Shown piece by piece: positions 8,292 to 19,193 of a stretch of DNA of 64,000 nt. Under the pieces are notes generated by a model, which was not told the DNA's origin, ran no database searches, and was given only the letters and a program-made list of their open reading frames with translations. This stretch comes from an uncultured Myxococcales bacterium (GTDB taxonomy: Bacteria; Myxococcota_A; UBA9042), in NCBI GenBank assembly GCA_903929795.1, contig CAIYWC010000037.1, positions 124,001 to 188,000 of the forward strand, in the 5' to 3' direction. Numbering within the stretch: the stretch's first letter is position 1; each line of letters starts with the position of its first letter. Made by a program: the position numbers and the translations under genes.

Positions 8292-10391
8292 TTAATCCGC
8301 GTCTTGGCGACTCAGCTCGGTCGCCTTTTTGGCAATGTCCTGCGCTTCCTGCTGGCGCTTGTCGCTGGCCGGCAGGATGTGCGCCACGGTCCGCGCCAGA
8401 TCGCGCGCACCCAGGTAATTCTTCTTGTCCATCAGGTCCTTGGCGTCTTTCAACATCGTCGCCGCCTGCTGGACGCACTTGTCCACGATCTGGTTGGCCT
8501 CCGCCTTCTCGGGCTGGTAGTTCAGCGCCTCCTGGGCATCCTCAAACGCGTCCGCATACTTCTTGGCCGCCAGATCGGCCTTCGCCTGCGTCAAGTAGGC
8601 GTCCGCGAGCTTGCCGGCGACAAAACCACTGTGCGTGCCATCCACCCGCCGATCGGCGTTGTACGCCTGCTTCCACGCCGGGATTGCCTTGCGCGTGTTC
8701 GCGCCGGCGGCCTGCGCCTCGTTGAGCGACGATTCCACCTGCCGCACGGCCGCCGAATACGCCGCCGCCTTGGCTTTTTGGTCCTTGGAATTGGGCCCGG
8801 ACGCGATGGCGTCGAACGCCTGAACCGCGGGCGTCCATAGCCGATTGTGGTACGCCGTCAGGCCGGCAGCAAAATCCGCCTTCTTGCCAGGCTCCGCCTT
8901 GGCTTCCGGTTCAGGCTTCGCCTTGGCTTCCGATTCCGGCTTGGCCGCGTGCTCGACCTTCGCGACATGCTCAAGCTTCGGCGCGTGCGCCGCCGGCTTC
9001 TCGGCTTTGGCCTCGGGCTTCGCTTCTGGCTTGGCTTCCGGCTTCGCCGCATCTGCCACTTTGGCCGGTTCGCCCTCCAATTGCGCGCGCATCGCCTTGG
9101 CTTCCGCGCGGTTGGCATCGACCGCCAGGATCGCGTCCAACGCCTTGATCGCCGACGCTGTGTCGCCGGTCTCGTTGGCTTTTTTGGCCTCGGTCATGCG
9201 CTGGCTGAAGAGGGACTCCTTGGCCGCGGCCAGCTCATCCTGGGCATCCGCGTACTTCTGCGTGTCCTTGTCGACCTCGCCGAACTTGGCGATCGCGCCT
9301 TGGAAATCGCCCGCCTTCAGCGCCTGTTTGGCCTCCTCGAACGTGTCCTCGGCCTCGACCTCCTTGCGCGTCGACGCAATCAGCGTCTTCAGCTCCTTGT
9401 TTGTCGGATCCTTTTTCTTGGCCGCTTTGAGGATATCCAGCGCGTTGCTGAAATCCGGCGGCGTGTCCGAGAGCAGCTCCTTGGCCTTGGCGATCGCCTT
9501 GGCGACTTCCGCGGCCGTATCGTCCACGACCGGCGCGACGACGGCCGGCTTGGGCGCGCTGGCGGACTTGCGGGTGGCAAAATACGCGCCGACCCCGCCG
9601 CCGACCGCGACGATGGCAAAGATGCCGCCGACCGTCAGGGCCAGGTTCTTGCGTGACTTCGCCTTCTCGTACTGAACCTGCGGCGTCGCGGACGCTTGGC
9701 GCTCCGGCATCGCCTGGCGGTTGCGTGCGATGGGCTCGGCGCCCTCGATGAAGAATTCCAGCACGCTGGTGCCGATCTCGATGCGATCGCCCGACTCCAG
9801 AACGTGGCGCGGCTTCTTGACGCCGTTGATGCTCGTGCCGTTGGCGCCGCCCAGGTCGGTCAGCACGGCCTCGTTTTCGGTGCGCTCAATCTGGAAGTGC
9901 CGGCGCGACACAGCCGGATCGGCCAGCACGATGTTGCAATCCAGGCCGCGGCCGACCAGATGCTTGCCTTCCGGCACGCGGTGGATCTTGCCGCGATCCG
10001 GACCGGAGACCGCGCGCAGCTCCATTGGCGTCGTGGCCTTGCTGGGCAGGCGCATCGCCGCGAGCGCTGACGTGTCGATCGCGCGCGTGGCCGCCTCGGC
10101 CTCGGCAGCTTCAAATACGCGAGTGGATTGGTCTTCGTCGTCGTCGTGCCGCGGGATCGGCGGCGGCGCGGCCGGCTTGGCTACCGGTCGCGGACCTTGC
10201 GGCGCTGCGGTCGCGGGCTGCATCGGACGCGGCATCGGGCGCGGCATGGGGGCCTTGGCGGGCGATGGCGACGGACTCGGAGCTTGCGGCAAGTCTTCCA
10301 ACCGAATCGCGCGCGTCGCTTCAATCGGCTCGTCGTCGTCTTCCAGATGCGGGGGAGGTGGATTCCCGCCGCGTCGCTCTTCATTCGCCAT
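8292..10391 (-). CDS. FHA-domain, single-pass membrane, TPR-like repeat protein
   Basis: A 699-residue protein. Residues 1-120 are proline-rich and disordered and contain three short TR-hydrophobic motifs (EATRAI, QSTRVF, AATRAI) that resemble kinase target sites. An FHA domain follows (about 120-220; VGRGLDCNIVL, SRRHF, NGTSING), which binds phosphothreonine. A transmembrane helix near 250-275 is followed by an Ala/Lys/Glu-rich region with KPEA repeats and helical TPR-like repeats, probably outside the cytoplasmic membrane. The ATG at 10391 is chosen because GAAGGGA lies just upstream; a GTG 12 bp earlier is less likely. It heads an operon with the receiver and PLD genes. A Ser/Thr kinase, such as the one encoded at 11.5-14.8 kb, could be its partner, but this is inference. 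Confidence 0.88.
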   Translation of the reverse strand: MANEERRGGNPPPPHLEDDDEPIEATRAIRLEDLPQAPSPSPSPAKAPMPRPMPRPMQPATAAPQGPRPVAKPAAPPPIPRHDDDEDQSTRVFEAAEAEAATRAIDTSALAAMRLPSKATTPMELRAVSGPDRGKIHRVPEGKHLVGRGLDCNIVLADPAVSRRHFQIERTENEAVLTDLGGANGTSINGVKKPRHVLESGDRIEIGTSVLEFFIEGAEPIARNRQAMPERQASATPQVQYEKAKSRKNLALTVGGIFAIVAVGGGVGAYFATRKSASAPKPAVVAPVVDDTAAEVAKAIAKAKELLSDTPPDFSNALDILKAAKKKDPTNKELKTLIASTRKEVEAEDTFEEAKQALKAGDFQGAIAKFGEVDKDTQKYADAQDELAAAKESLFSQRMTEAKKANETGDTASAIKALDAILAVDANRAEAKAMRAQLEGEPAKVADAAKPEAKPEAKPEAKAEKPAAHAPKLEHVAKVEHAAKPESEAKAKPEPEAKAEPGKKADFAAGLTAYHNRLWTPAVQAFDAIASGPNSKDQKAKAAAYSAAVRQVESSLNEAQAAGANTRKAIPAWKQAYNADRRVDGTHSGFVAGKLADAYLTQAKADLAAKKYADAFEDAQEALNYQPEKAEANQIVDKCVQQAATMLKDAKDLMDKKNYLGARDLARTVAHILPASDKRQQEAQDIAKKATELSRQDAD

Positions 10392-10666
10392 GGTTCCCTT
10401 CACCCGCTAGTGCAGCGCTTGGCGCGCCGCTGCCTCACGTGTCTCGACCGTGCGCGTGCGCCCAGCCGGACCGGACTCGCGTTCCGGCAAGATGGCTGTA
10501 GCACAGTCAGCGCGGCGCGACAACGTCAGGCGTACAGCCGCAGCGCGGTTGCGCCCTGAATCACCCGAAGATTTTGCTGGAAACGGTTCACCGGCGACAC
10601 GAAGCGCGCTGTTTCAACGCCCTCAAGCGGGTGTCGCAACTTGGCGCGCGGTCACAGCGGCCAGGC

Positions 10667-10927
10667 TTAGGCCTGCGCGGCGGGCATGACGGACACGGTC
10701 TTGCGGCCCTTCGACGCGCCGAACGCGACGGTGCCGGGAATCAGCGCGAACAGCGAGTAATCCTTGCCGGTGCCGACATTCTTGCCGGCGTGGAAGGTCG
10801 AGCCGACCTGCCGCACGAGGATGTCGCCAGCCGGAACGACCTGGCCGTGCATGCGCTTGACGCCGCGGTATTGTGGATTGGAATCGCGGCCGTTGCGCGA
10901 TGAGCCCTGACCTTTTTTGTGTGCCAT
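10667..10927 (-). CDS. rpmA: 50S ribosomal protein L27
   Basis: An 86-residue protein with the L27 signature: N-terminal [16 protein letters not shown], central RVKRMHGQ-like segment and the GRKTVSV strand. L27 sits near the peptidyl-transferase centre of the large ribosomal subunit. It is co-directional with rplU, 42 bp downstream, the standard rplU-rpmA arrangement. The obg GTPase gene that often follows is absent here. Confidence 0.97.
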   Translation of the reverse strand: MAHKKGQGSSRNGRDSNPQYRGVKRMHGQVVPAGDILVRQVGSTFHAGKNVGTGKDYSLFALIPGTVAFGASKGRKTVSVMPAAQA

Positions 10928-10969
10928 GGTTGCCTCGTTCTGGGACTGCGTGTGAACGCGTCGGGGGCT

Positions 10970-11305
10970 TTACGCTTCGATTTGGGTGATGCGAACGCGC
11001 GTGATCGACTGGCGGTGGCCCATCGTCTTGCGGCTGTTCTTGCGGCGGCGGTACTTGTGGATGAGCACCTTGTTGTCGCGCGTCTGCTCGACGACCTGCG
11101 CATGCACCTTGGCGCCCGCCAGCAGCGGCGTGCCCACCTGCACGCCCGCGTCGCCGCCGATCAGAAGCACGTGATCAAACACGACTTCCGCACCGCGCGC
11201 CACGGCATTGCCGTCCGCGTCCGCGACCTTCTCTATCGTAAGCTGTTGACCTGGGGCGGCGCGATACTGCTTGCCGCCGGTCTTGAAGATCGCATAACTC
11301 GCCAT
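10970..11305 (-). CDS. rplU: 50S ribosomal protein L21
   Basis: A 111-residue protein starting ASYAIFKTGGKQYRA and ending in the conserved KYRRRKNSRKTMGHRQ block, matching L21, which binds 23S rRNA. The ATG at 11305 is preceded by GAGGA at a good distance; a longer upstream extension has no ribosomal similarity and is rejected. It is the first gene of the rplU-rpmA operon. Confidence 0.97.
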   Translation of the reverse strand: MASYAIFKTGGKQYRAAPGQQLTIEKVADADGNAVARGAEVVFDHVLLIGGDAGVQVGTPLLAGAKVHAQVVEQTRDNKVLIHKYRRRKNSRKTMGHRQSITRVRITQIEA

Positions 11306-11452
11306 GGTAGTCCTCGTTTCGCTGACTTGCGCACGCGGCCGAACGGGCCGACCAAGGCGCAGGGGGTGCGAATTGTGCCGCAGTTGCCACCGCGCGTCAA
11401 GGTTTGATTGCCGATTCGCCAAGCAAAACGATCGCGCGCGATCCGACGGTCG

Positions 11453-14400
11453 TCACTCAATCCGGCTGCGCACCGCGGCGCGCATGGCCCGCAGCGCCGT
11501 CTCGACCTGGCCCTGCATGTCCGAATCCTGGGACAGCACGTGCGCCTGCGTGTACAGCCGCTCCGCCTCTTCCTCCGCGCCCACGGCGATCGCCGCGCGC
11601 GCCAGCCGCAGGTACAGCATCGCCGCCTCTTCCGGCTGACCGCCCATTTTCAGGTGGTGCGCAAGCCGCAGGCCTTCTTCCAGATCGGTCCGGCCGCGAC
11701 CGGCGATCCAGCTCGCCGTCTTGCGGTGCAACTCCCTGCGCTGCTTGGGTTTCAGGAAGTCGTACGCGACCCTCCGCCGCAACGTCGACGTCAGCCGGTA
11801 CTCGCGATCGCCGGTGTAGCGCGACGTCGCGGTGCGGACGACAAAGCCGGTTTGCACGAGCTGCTCCAGCGCATCGTCCAGCAGCTCGACGCCGAGAAAA
11901 CGCAGCGCACCCGCCCAAAATTCCGCGCCGACCACGACCGCCACGGACAGGCAGCGCTGCACGTGCAGCGGCAGCGTGCCGATCAGCTGGCGAATGACGC
12001 CGTCCACCACGCCGGGCCGGATATCGGTCGGCAGCTTCTCGCGCACCATGCGCCACTGCGCGTTGTCCAGCTCCATGGCGCCCAGCCGCGCCAGCAGGTG
12101 CGTCAGCTCGCCCGCCAAGAACGGATTGCCCAGGGCATGCGTCTGGATCCAGTCGCGCAGCTTGGTGTTGACCGGCGCGGCGAGCATCTCGCGCACCACC
12201 TGAATCACGGCCTGGTTGGACAGCGGCAGCAGGTCCAGTTGCTCGTCAAAGTGGAACGGCGGCTGGCGTGGCACGAGGTGGCGCAGCGCGGAGGACTGCA
12301 GCGGCTCGACGTCGTCCAGCTCGGTCGAACTCGAAACGACGAGAATCGGCGAGCCGCCCAGGTCCGCCAATAAGTCCTGGAAAAACGCGCGGGTGGACGG
12401 ATCCATGTGCTGGGCATTGCGGATCAGCACCAACATCGGCGCTGCCAGCGCGACCGCCTGGAAGTAGCGGGCCAGCGCCGCGGCCATCTCCTTGCGCGCG
12501 TTGTGGCCGATGCCCGCCTGCAGGCCCGCGCGGCCCGGCTCGCTGATGTCAAACGCTGGCATGGACGCTATCGTGTCCGCGACGTCCGCCGCTTCCTGCC
12601 GCCGCTGCGTCGAGAGCTTGCGCGCGCCCATGCGCGAAAACGCCAGCTCCACCATGCGCTGCAATTTGCGCCGCGCCTGCTCAGCCGTGTCGGTCTCCAG
12701 GATGCCCGCGCGGATGCGCACAAGCTCCACCACCGTCGAATACGGCAGGTCCGCGTGCAGCCGGTCGCAGGTCACCTCCATCAGGAAATACAGCTTCTCC
12801 GGATGCTGCTCCACCTGGCGGCGAAACGCGTCCAGCAGCACGTTTTTGCCCATCCCCAGCGCGCCGGCCACCAGGCACGTCAGCGGCCGCGACCGCAGCT
12901 CCACGTCTTCCAGCAGGGACCACAGGCGCTTCAACTCCACTTCGCGGCCCGTCGTCGGCAGCTCCGAGGACCACGGATAGCACAGCAGCAGAAAATCCTG
13001 AGACCCTGCACGGACATGCACCGTCTCGACCGCGTCCTGATGGCCGTCCAGCTTGGCGATCAGCACGTACGGCCCCAGCGGCAGCTCGCGACCGGTAATC
13101 GGCGCCGCGCCCAGCTCCGACTCCGGATCCGGCTTGCCCAGCGTGTCGCGGATCCGGTCAAACGGGATCGCATAAATGCGCGCGCCTGGCGGCTGGCTGC
13201 GGATGTGGACCGTGCCGGTCTGCGGCAGCAGGCGCGTGCGCTGGGTCATCGCCAGCTCGTGCGCCTGGCGGGCAAAATACAGCTTGGTCGCGTGATCGCC
13301 GGCGGTCGCCGCCTCGTCGTGGCGCCGCCAGTACAACTCAATCAGCCGCTGGCGCGCCTCTTCGTGGCTGGGATCCTCGGTCAGCGCGCGGCGCAACGCC
13401 TCATTTGCGCTGGCAAAAGCGTGCGCGTACAGCACATCCACCATCTCGCGCTGCCGCCGCACGGCCCACGCGCGCTGCTTCTCGGCCTGGGCATCCCAAG
13501 GCCGCACGTCGCGGGCGAGCGCCGTCTCCTCCTCGCGCAAAAGCGCCAGCTCGGCGTGCAGTTGCTCGCACCGGTCCAGCTCGCCGCGACCTTCCTGGTA
13601 GGCCACCTCCGCGCGCTCGGCGCGCCGCTCGCGCTCCAGATCGCCGGCCTGGAACCGGTCCAGCGCCTGCCAAATCTCGCGCATCGTCTGCGGCCGCCGG
13701 TCGCGCAGCTTCTCCAGCATCCGCATGCACAGCGCTTCCAGGTCCGGCGGCACCACGCGATCGCGCGCCGCGCTCGACGGCGGCAGCGGCACCACGTTCT
13801 TGGCCGCCTCCAGCCACTGCTGGCGCGTCTCCGCGTGGTACGGCCGCGCCATCGCCAGCACTTCGTAGAGCATCACGCCCAGCGCGTAGACGTCCGCGCG
13901 CTGGTCGACCTCCTCCTCGCGCCCCGCGGCCTGCTCCGGCGCCATGTAGGCCGCGGTGCCGATGACCATGCCCTCGCCGTCCGGATTGGGCTTGTCAAAA
14001 TGCTTGGCGACGCCCCAGTCCGTGACAAAAACCTCACCAAAATCACCCAGCTGCACGTTCTCCGGCTTCAGATCGCGGTGCACAATGCCGGAGCGGTGGG
14101 CAAAATCCATACCCTGCGCGATCTGGATAAACACACCGACCAGCCGCCGCAGCGTGAATTCCTCCACGGTCGGCGGGTCGCCCATGTGCAGCAGCGCGAT
14201 GACGTCGCCCAGCGAGCGCCCGGGCATCATGCGCATCGTGTAGTAGGTCTGGCCGTCCTTGCAGACGCCCAGCTCGTAGATCGGGATGATCGCCGGATGC
14301 GTCAGCTCGCCGATGATCCGCGCCTCGCGCCGCAGCGCGCCGACAAAGCCGGGCTCGTCGCGAAATTCCGGCCGAAGCAGCTTCATCGCCACGTCGCGGC

Positions 14401-14809
14401 GCAGCGACGTGTCCTGGACGCGCCGGACGACACCCATGCCGCCCACGCCCAGCTCTTCGCCGATGACGTAGCGTCCAGCGCCTTCGACCGGCAGCACGGA
14501 CTCGTCGGGGCCGCCCATCGCGCTCAGAGGCGAGGACGTCAGGTGCTGCAGGGCCTCGGATTCGCTCATCGGTCGATCGAGCAGCGGCCTGCCCGGCGTC
14601 GTCCGGTCGGCATCGCCAGCTTCCAGAGCCGCATGCAGCGCAGCCAAAGTCGCTGGATCTTCGATGGTTGCCGTCGTGCGAAACGGTTGAAGAAACGTGC
14701 GCCGCCCGTCGTCCTGTGGGTCGTCCAACGCCGTGCGAGCCGAATCCTCAACGCTCCGCGGCGACGCCGGAGTCGGGTCCGTATCCTGCGGTCGGCGCTG
14801 CGACGTCAC
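11453..14809 (-). CDS. Large serine/threonine protein kinase fused to an AAA_16-like ATPase
   Basis: A protein of about 1118 residues. The kinase domain (about 110-390) has the glycine loop GVGGMGVV, catalytic lysine 143 (VAMKL), HRDLKPEN with Asp246, DWG in place of DFG, and GTAAYMAPEQ. A coiled Arg/Glu-rich segment and TPR-like helices follow, then a PEGA-like beta domain (about 533-605), then an AAA_16-like NTPase region with a P-loop GALGMGKN (649-656) and the hydrophobic Walker B-like LVLIRNAQHMD (793-803). In both the usual hydroxyl or acidic residue is missing, so ATP hydrolysis there may be lost. The start is uncertain: the GTG at 14809 has GAGG eight bases upstream, while a TTG lies further up at 14893. 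Such fusions act as signal-integration kinases in myxobacteria; the target is unknown. Confidence 0.85.
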   Translation of the reverse strand: MTSQRRPQDTDPTPASPRSVEDSARTALDDPQDDGRRTFLQPFRTTATIEDPATLAALHAALEAGDADRTTPGRPLLDRPMSESEALQHLTSSPLSAMGGPDESVLPVEGAGRYVIGEELGVGGMGVVRRVQDTSLRRDVAMKLLRPEFRDEPGFVGALRREARIIGELTHPAIIPIYELGVCKDGQTYYTMRMMPGRSLGDVIALLHMGDPPTVEEFTLRRLVGVFIQIAQGMDFAHRSGIVHRDLKPENVQLGDFGEVFVTDWGVAKHFDKPNPDGEGMVIGTAAYMAPEQAAGREEEVDQRADVYALGVMLYEVLAMARPYHAETRQQWLEAAKNVVPLPPSSAARDRVVPPDLEALCMRMLEKLRDRRPQTMREIWQALDRFQAGDLERERRAERAEVAYQEGRGELDRCEQLHAELALLREEETALARDVRPWDAQAEKQRAWAVRRQREMVDVLYAHAFASANEALRRALTEDPSHEEARQRLIELYWRRHDEAATAGDHATKLYFARQAHELAMTQRTRLLPQTGTVHIRSQPPGARIYAIPFDRIRDTLGKPDPESELGAAPITGRELPLGPYVLIAKLDGHQDAVETVHVRAGSQDFLLLCYPWSSELPTTGREVELKRLWSLLEDVELRSRPLTCLVAGALGMGKNVLLDAFRRQVEQHPEKLYFLMEVTCDRLHADLPYSTVVELVRIRAGILETDTAEQARRKLQRMVELAFSRMGARKLSTQRRQEAADVADTIASMPAFDISEPGRAGLQAGIGHNARKEMAAALARYFQAVALAAPMLVLIRNAQHMDPSTRAFFQDLLADLGGSPILVVSSSTELDDVEPLQSSALRHLVPRQPPFHFDEQLDLLPLSNQAVIQVVREMLAAPVNTKLRDWIQTHALGNPFLAGELTHLLARLGAMELDNAQWRMVREKLPTDIRPGVVDGVIRQLIGTLPLHVQRCLSVAVVVGAEFWAGALRFLGVELLDDALEQLVQTGFVVRTATSRYTGDREYRLTSTLRRRVAYDFLKPKQRRELHRKTASWIAGRGRTDLEEGLRLAHHLKMGGQPEEAAMLYLRLARAAIAVGAEEEAERLYTQAHVLSQDSDMQGQVETALRAMRAAVRSRIE

Positions 14810-14987
14810 GAATTGCACCTCATCACACCCAAGCTTGCCACGATCGCGCGCCAAGCCGCAACGCACTTGCGCGCAGAATCGTCGTGTGATCAAACCACTG
14901 AATCTTGTACTCTCATGTGGTTACATGAACGCGGGCTGGCTTTTTTGCCGGCTTGCGACAAAATACTTGCCAGATCCTTGGCGATCA

Positions 14988-15003
14988 CTGAACATCTGTA
15001 CAG
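14988..15003. promoter_or_regulatory. Putative LexA (SOS) box upstream of recA
   Basis: CTGAACATCTGTACAG is an imperfect dyad whose arms CTGAAC and GTACAG differ by one base from symmetry. It matches the published Myxococcus LexA consensus, read on the opposite strand, at 14 of 16 positions by eye. It lies 59-74 bp before the recA start, so LexA binding here would repress recA until DNA damage. Inferred from the motif only. Confidence 0.6.
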
Positions 15004-15005
15004 GC

Positions 15006-15033
15006 CTGAACGGAACCTGAACAACCACTGAAC
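15006..15033 (+). promoter_or_regulatory. Three phased CTGAAC half-sites upstream of recA
   Basis: CTGAAC occurs at 15006-15011, 15017-15022 and 15028-15033, each 11 bp apart (one helical turn), just downstream of the complete dyad. The repeated GAAC-N7-GAAC is also the reverse complement of the alphaproteobacterial LexA pattern GTTC-N7-GTTC. They may be extra LexA or activator contacts on one DNA face. Confidence 0.45.
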
Positions 15034-15061
15034 ACAAAACGAAGCAGCGAGGAAAGACACC

Positions 15062-16144
15062 ATGGCAAAGCCCAAGAAAGACCTGAACGAACCGATGGAA
15101 ACCGACAAGCGCGCCGCGATCGCCACGGCGCTCTCGACCATCGAACGCGCTTTTGGCAAAGGTGCCATGGTGCGCCTCGGCGATGAAGCGGCGACGGCGC
15201 GCGACATCAGCGTGATCTCGTCGGGCTCAATTGGCCTGGACATCGCGCTTGGCGTGGGCGGCTTCCCGCGCGGCCGCGTGGTGGAGATCTTCGGGCCGGA
15301 ATCGAGCGGCAAGACGACGATCGCCCTTCACCTGATCGCCGAAGCGCAAAAGGCCGGCGGGATCGCGGCGTTCATCGACGCGGAGCACGCGCTGGACGTG
15401 GGCTACGCGCGCAAGCTGGGCGTCAAAGCCGATGACCTGCTGGTCAGCCAGCCGGACACGGGCGAGCAGGCGCTGGAAATTTGCGACACGCTTGTGCGCT
15501 CGGGCGCGGTGGACGTGATCGTGATTGACTCCGTGGCGGCGCTGGTGCCCAAGGCGGAGCTGGAAGGCGCGATGGGCGACAGCCAGGTCGGCGGCCACGC
15601 AAGGCTGATGAGCCAAGCGCTGCGCAAGCTGACGTCCTCGATCGCCAAGTCCAACTGCATCGTGCTGTTCATCAACCAACTGCGCATGAAGATCGGCGTG
15701 ATGTTCGGCAGCCCGGAGACGACGACCGGCGGCAACGCGCTGAAGTTCTACGCCTCGATTCGCCTGGATATTCGCCGCATCGGCGCGCTGAAGAGCGGCG
15801 AGGACAACATTGGCAACCGCACGCGCGTCAAAGTGGTCAAGAACAAGGTCGCGCCGCCGTTTCGCCAGCACGAATTCGACATCCTCTACGGCGAAGGCGT
15901 CTGCGCGTGCGGCGACCTGATCGACGTCGCGTCGGAAGCCGGCATCATGGACAAGGTCGGCGCGTGGTACAGCTTTGACGGCGAGCGCCTCGGTCAGGGT
16001 CGCGAAAAAGTGCGGCAGTTGCTGAAGGACGAGAAAGAGCTGTTCAAGAAGATCGACCAGCGCGTCCGCGAGGCCGCGTTCAGCGCCAACGGACCGGGGG
16101 TGTCGATCTCGGCGATGACAGTGTCAAGCGTAGCGGAAGGCTAG
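15062..16144 (+). CDS. recA: Recombinase A
   Basis: A 360-residue RecA with the P-loop [19 protein letters not shown], the L1/L2 loop region with [14 protein letters not shown], the [14 protein letters not shown] block and [11 protein letters not shown]. RecA forms ATP-dependent filaments on single-stranded DNA, drives strand exchange and triggers LexA self-cleavage. In the L1 area it reads QVGGHAR where most RecAs have xxGLQAR or xMGLAAR, a mild oddity. GAGGAAA lies ahead of the ATG. It is divergent from the kinase gene, with a putative LexA operator in the shared 250-bp region. Confidence 0.98.
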   Translation: MAKPKKDLNEPMETDKRAAIATALSTIERAFGKGAMVRLGDEAATARDISVISSGSIGLDIALGVGGFPRGRVVEIFGPESSGKTTIALHLIAEAQKAGGIAAFIDAEHALDVGYARKLGVKADDLLVSQPDTGEQALEICDTLVRSGAVDVIVIDSVAALVPKAELEGAMGDSQVGGHARLMSQALRKLTSSIAKSNCIVLFINQLRMKIGVMFGSPETTTGGNALKFYASIRLDIRRIGALKSGEDNIGNRTRVKVVKNKVAPPFRQHEFDILYGEGVCACGDLIDVASEAGIMDKVGAWYSFDGERLGQGREKVRQLLKDEKELFKKIDQRVREAAFSANGPGVSISAMTVSSVAEG

Positions 16145-16177
16145 CACTGCCGCGCGTAGCGGAAGGGCAGCGACCGG

Positions 16178-17017
16178 TCAGCCGACGTCAAAGACCGCCA
16201 GTTCGCTTGCGGTGGCGCCATTGCGGCCAGCTGTGACCGAGGAACCCACGCCGCAGTTCACGTACAGCCGGCAGTTCACATCTGGACTGGGGCCGCCGAT
16301 GACATACCAGCCCTTGAGGTAGTGGATGCCGGCGACCGTGGCCAGCGCGGCGGTCAGTCCCGGGATGTCGAACTGGCCGCCGTGCGTGTGGCCGGAAAGC
16401 ACAATGCGCGCGCCGGTTTGGGCGATCCTGTCGGCCGTCTTGGGGTCGTGGCTCAGCACCAGCGCTTCCTGCGGCCGCGGCACGTCGCGAAACGCGGCGT
16501 CGACGTCATCGCGGTGCGTAAAACCGTCGTCCACGCCGACAATCCGCAGCGGTTGGCCAGCCACATGGAGCACGGTCGAGCTGTTGGACAGCACCGGAAT
16601 GCCTTCTTGCTCCAGCAGCCGGCGGATCGCGAGCGCGCCGCTCCAATGGTCGTGGTTGCCCAGCGTGGCAACGCACGGCCGTGGCAGCCCGCGCAGCCAC
16701 GCACGGAGCGTGTCGATCTCGGCGAGCGAGTGGTTCAGGTAATCGCCCGTCAGCACCAGCAGATCCGGGCGCACGAGGTTGGCCTGCACTTGCGCGGTCC
16801 GCAGCGTCTCCGCCGACGTGCCCCAGCCGACGTGGATATCGGTCAGCTGGGCGATGCGCAGCTTGCGGCCGGGCGCCAGCAGCGGCGCGAGACTGGGCGG
16901 GAGGTCGTGGCGAGTGATGCGCACGCCGCCTTGGGCAAGCGCCATGCCGGTGACACCGACGACGCCCAGCGCGGCCCCGCCTGTCACCGTTCTGCGCAAA
17001 AAAGTTCGTCGGTCCAT
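16178..17017 (-). CDS. Tat-exported YkuE-type metallophosphoesterase
   Basis: A 279-residue protein with a twin-arginine signal (RRTFLRR followed by a hydrophobic run) and the full calcineurin-like metal motif set: TDIH, GDYLN, GNHDHW, LSHDP and GHTHGGQ. These ligands bind two metal ions for phosphoester hydrolysis. YkuE/LpxG-like members act on phospholipids or UDP-diacylglucosamine at the membrane; the substrate here is not determined. The start at 17017 gives the Tat signal directly. It ends about 30 bp from the recA stop (convergent) and is divergent from hutU. Confidence 0.88.
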   Translation of the reverse strand: MDRRTFLRRTVTGGAALGVVGVTGMALAQGGVRITRHDLPPSLAPLLAPGRKLRIAQLTDIHVGWGTSAETLRTAQVQANLVRPDLLVLTGDYLNHSLAEIDTLRAWLRGLPRPCVATLGNHDHWSGALAIRRLLEQEGIPVLSNSSTVLHVAGQPLRIVGVDDGFTHRDDVDAAFRDVPRPQEALVLSHDPKTADRIAQTGARIVLSGHTHGGQFDIPGLTAALATVAGIHYLKGWYVIGGPSPDVNCRLYVNCGVGSSVTAGRNGATASELAVFDVG

Positions 17018-17124
17018 GGGTCTCCCGCGCGGCTCGCACCGCATCCATGATAACCCAAACGCGCGGAGATTTGTTCCGATTCACGCGCTCTGCCACAATC
17101 GCGGCCGCGCACGAGGAGCCGACC

Positions 17125-18819
<1,695 letters not shown>

Positions 18820-19100
18820 TGAATTTATTCATATTTATTCAAATATTGCGATCGAAACACCCTGTGGATAACGTGTAGAAAACCTGTTGACGGCTTGGGG
18901 ACAGCCTCAGCCAGCTGTGGACAGGCCTCAGCGGCTGTGGACAAGCCTGAACCCTGTCCACAGCGGTCCCCGGATTCTTCCACAGCGCGATCGTCGGTAA
19001 TCCAACGGAATCAAATCGTTTTTTGGAACGCCCACAGCTGTCCACAGGCCCTGATCCCACCACCTTCTTTTTTCTGTCTTTCATGACCCCAACCGCATTG
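18820..19100. other. Putative chromosomal replication origin (oriC) with DnaA boxes
   Basis: The non-coding stretch between hutU and dnaN begins with an AT-rich segment (about 18817-18858, containing TTTATTCATATTTATTCAAA) in an otherwise GC-rich window. Then come DnaA-box-like 9-mers: a perfect box on the minus strand at 18863-18871 (TTATCCACA); near boxes on the minus strand at 18916-18924 and 18936-18944; and plus-strand CTGTCCACA at 18954-18962 and 19038-19046. A weaker TCTTCCACA lies at 18976-18984. Two roughly 20-bp imperfect repeats carry the 18916 and 18936 boxes. Location beside dnaN-recF matches classic bacterial origins, although dnaA is not adjacent. Confidence 0.75.
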
Positions 19101-19193
19101 GCGACCCCGGCTCTGGTCAATTGCGGCCATCCGGAGTACAACTTCGCGCCGTCAGCCAAGCAGAGAATGGCCGGTCGCCAGGAGAGCCCAAAG

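Noticed and set aside
12407..15031. An 874-codon open frame on the plus strand
   Set aside because: It lies antisense to the kinase gene and has an Arg/His/Gln-rich composition typical of a GC-rich mirror frame, with no family similarity.
16128..16166. A 13-bp direct repeat GCGTAGCGGAAGG at the recA 3' end
   Set aside because: Only two short copies and no sign of insertion or regulatory role.
18820..19193. A dnaA gene beside the origin
   Set aside because: No frame with AAA/DnaA motifs is present on either strand between hutU and dnaN.
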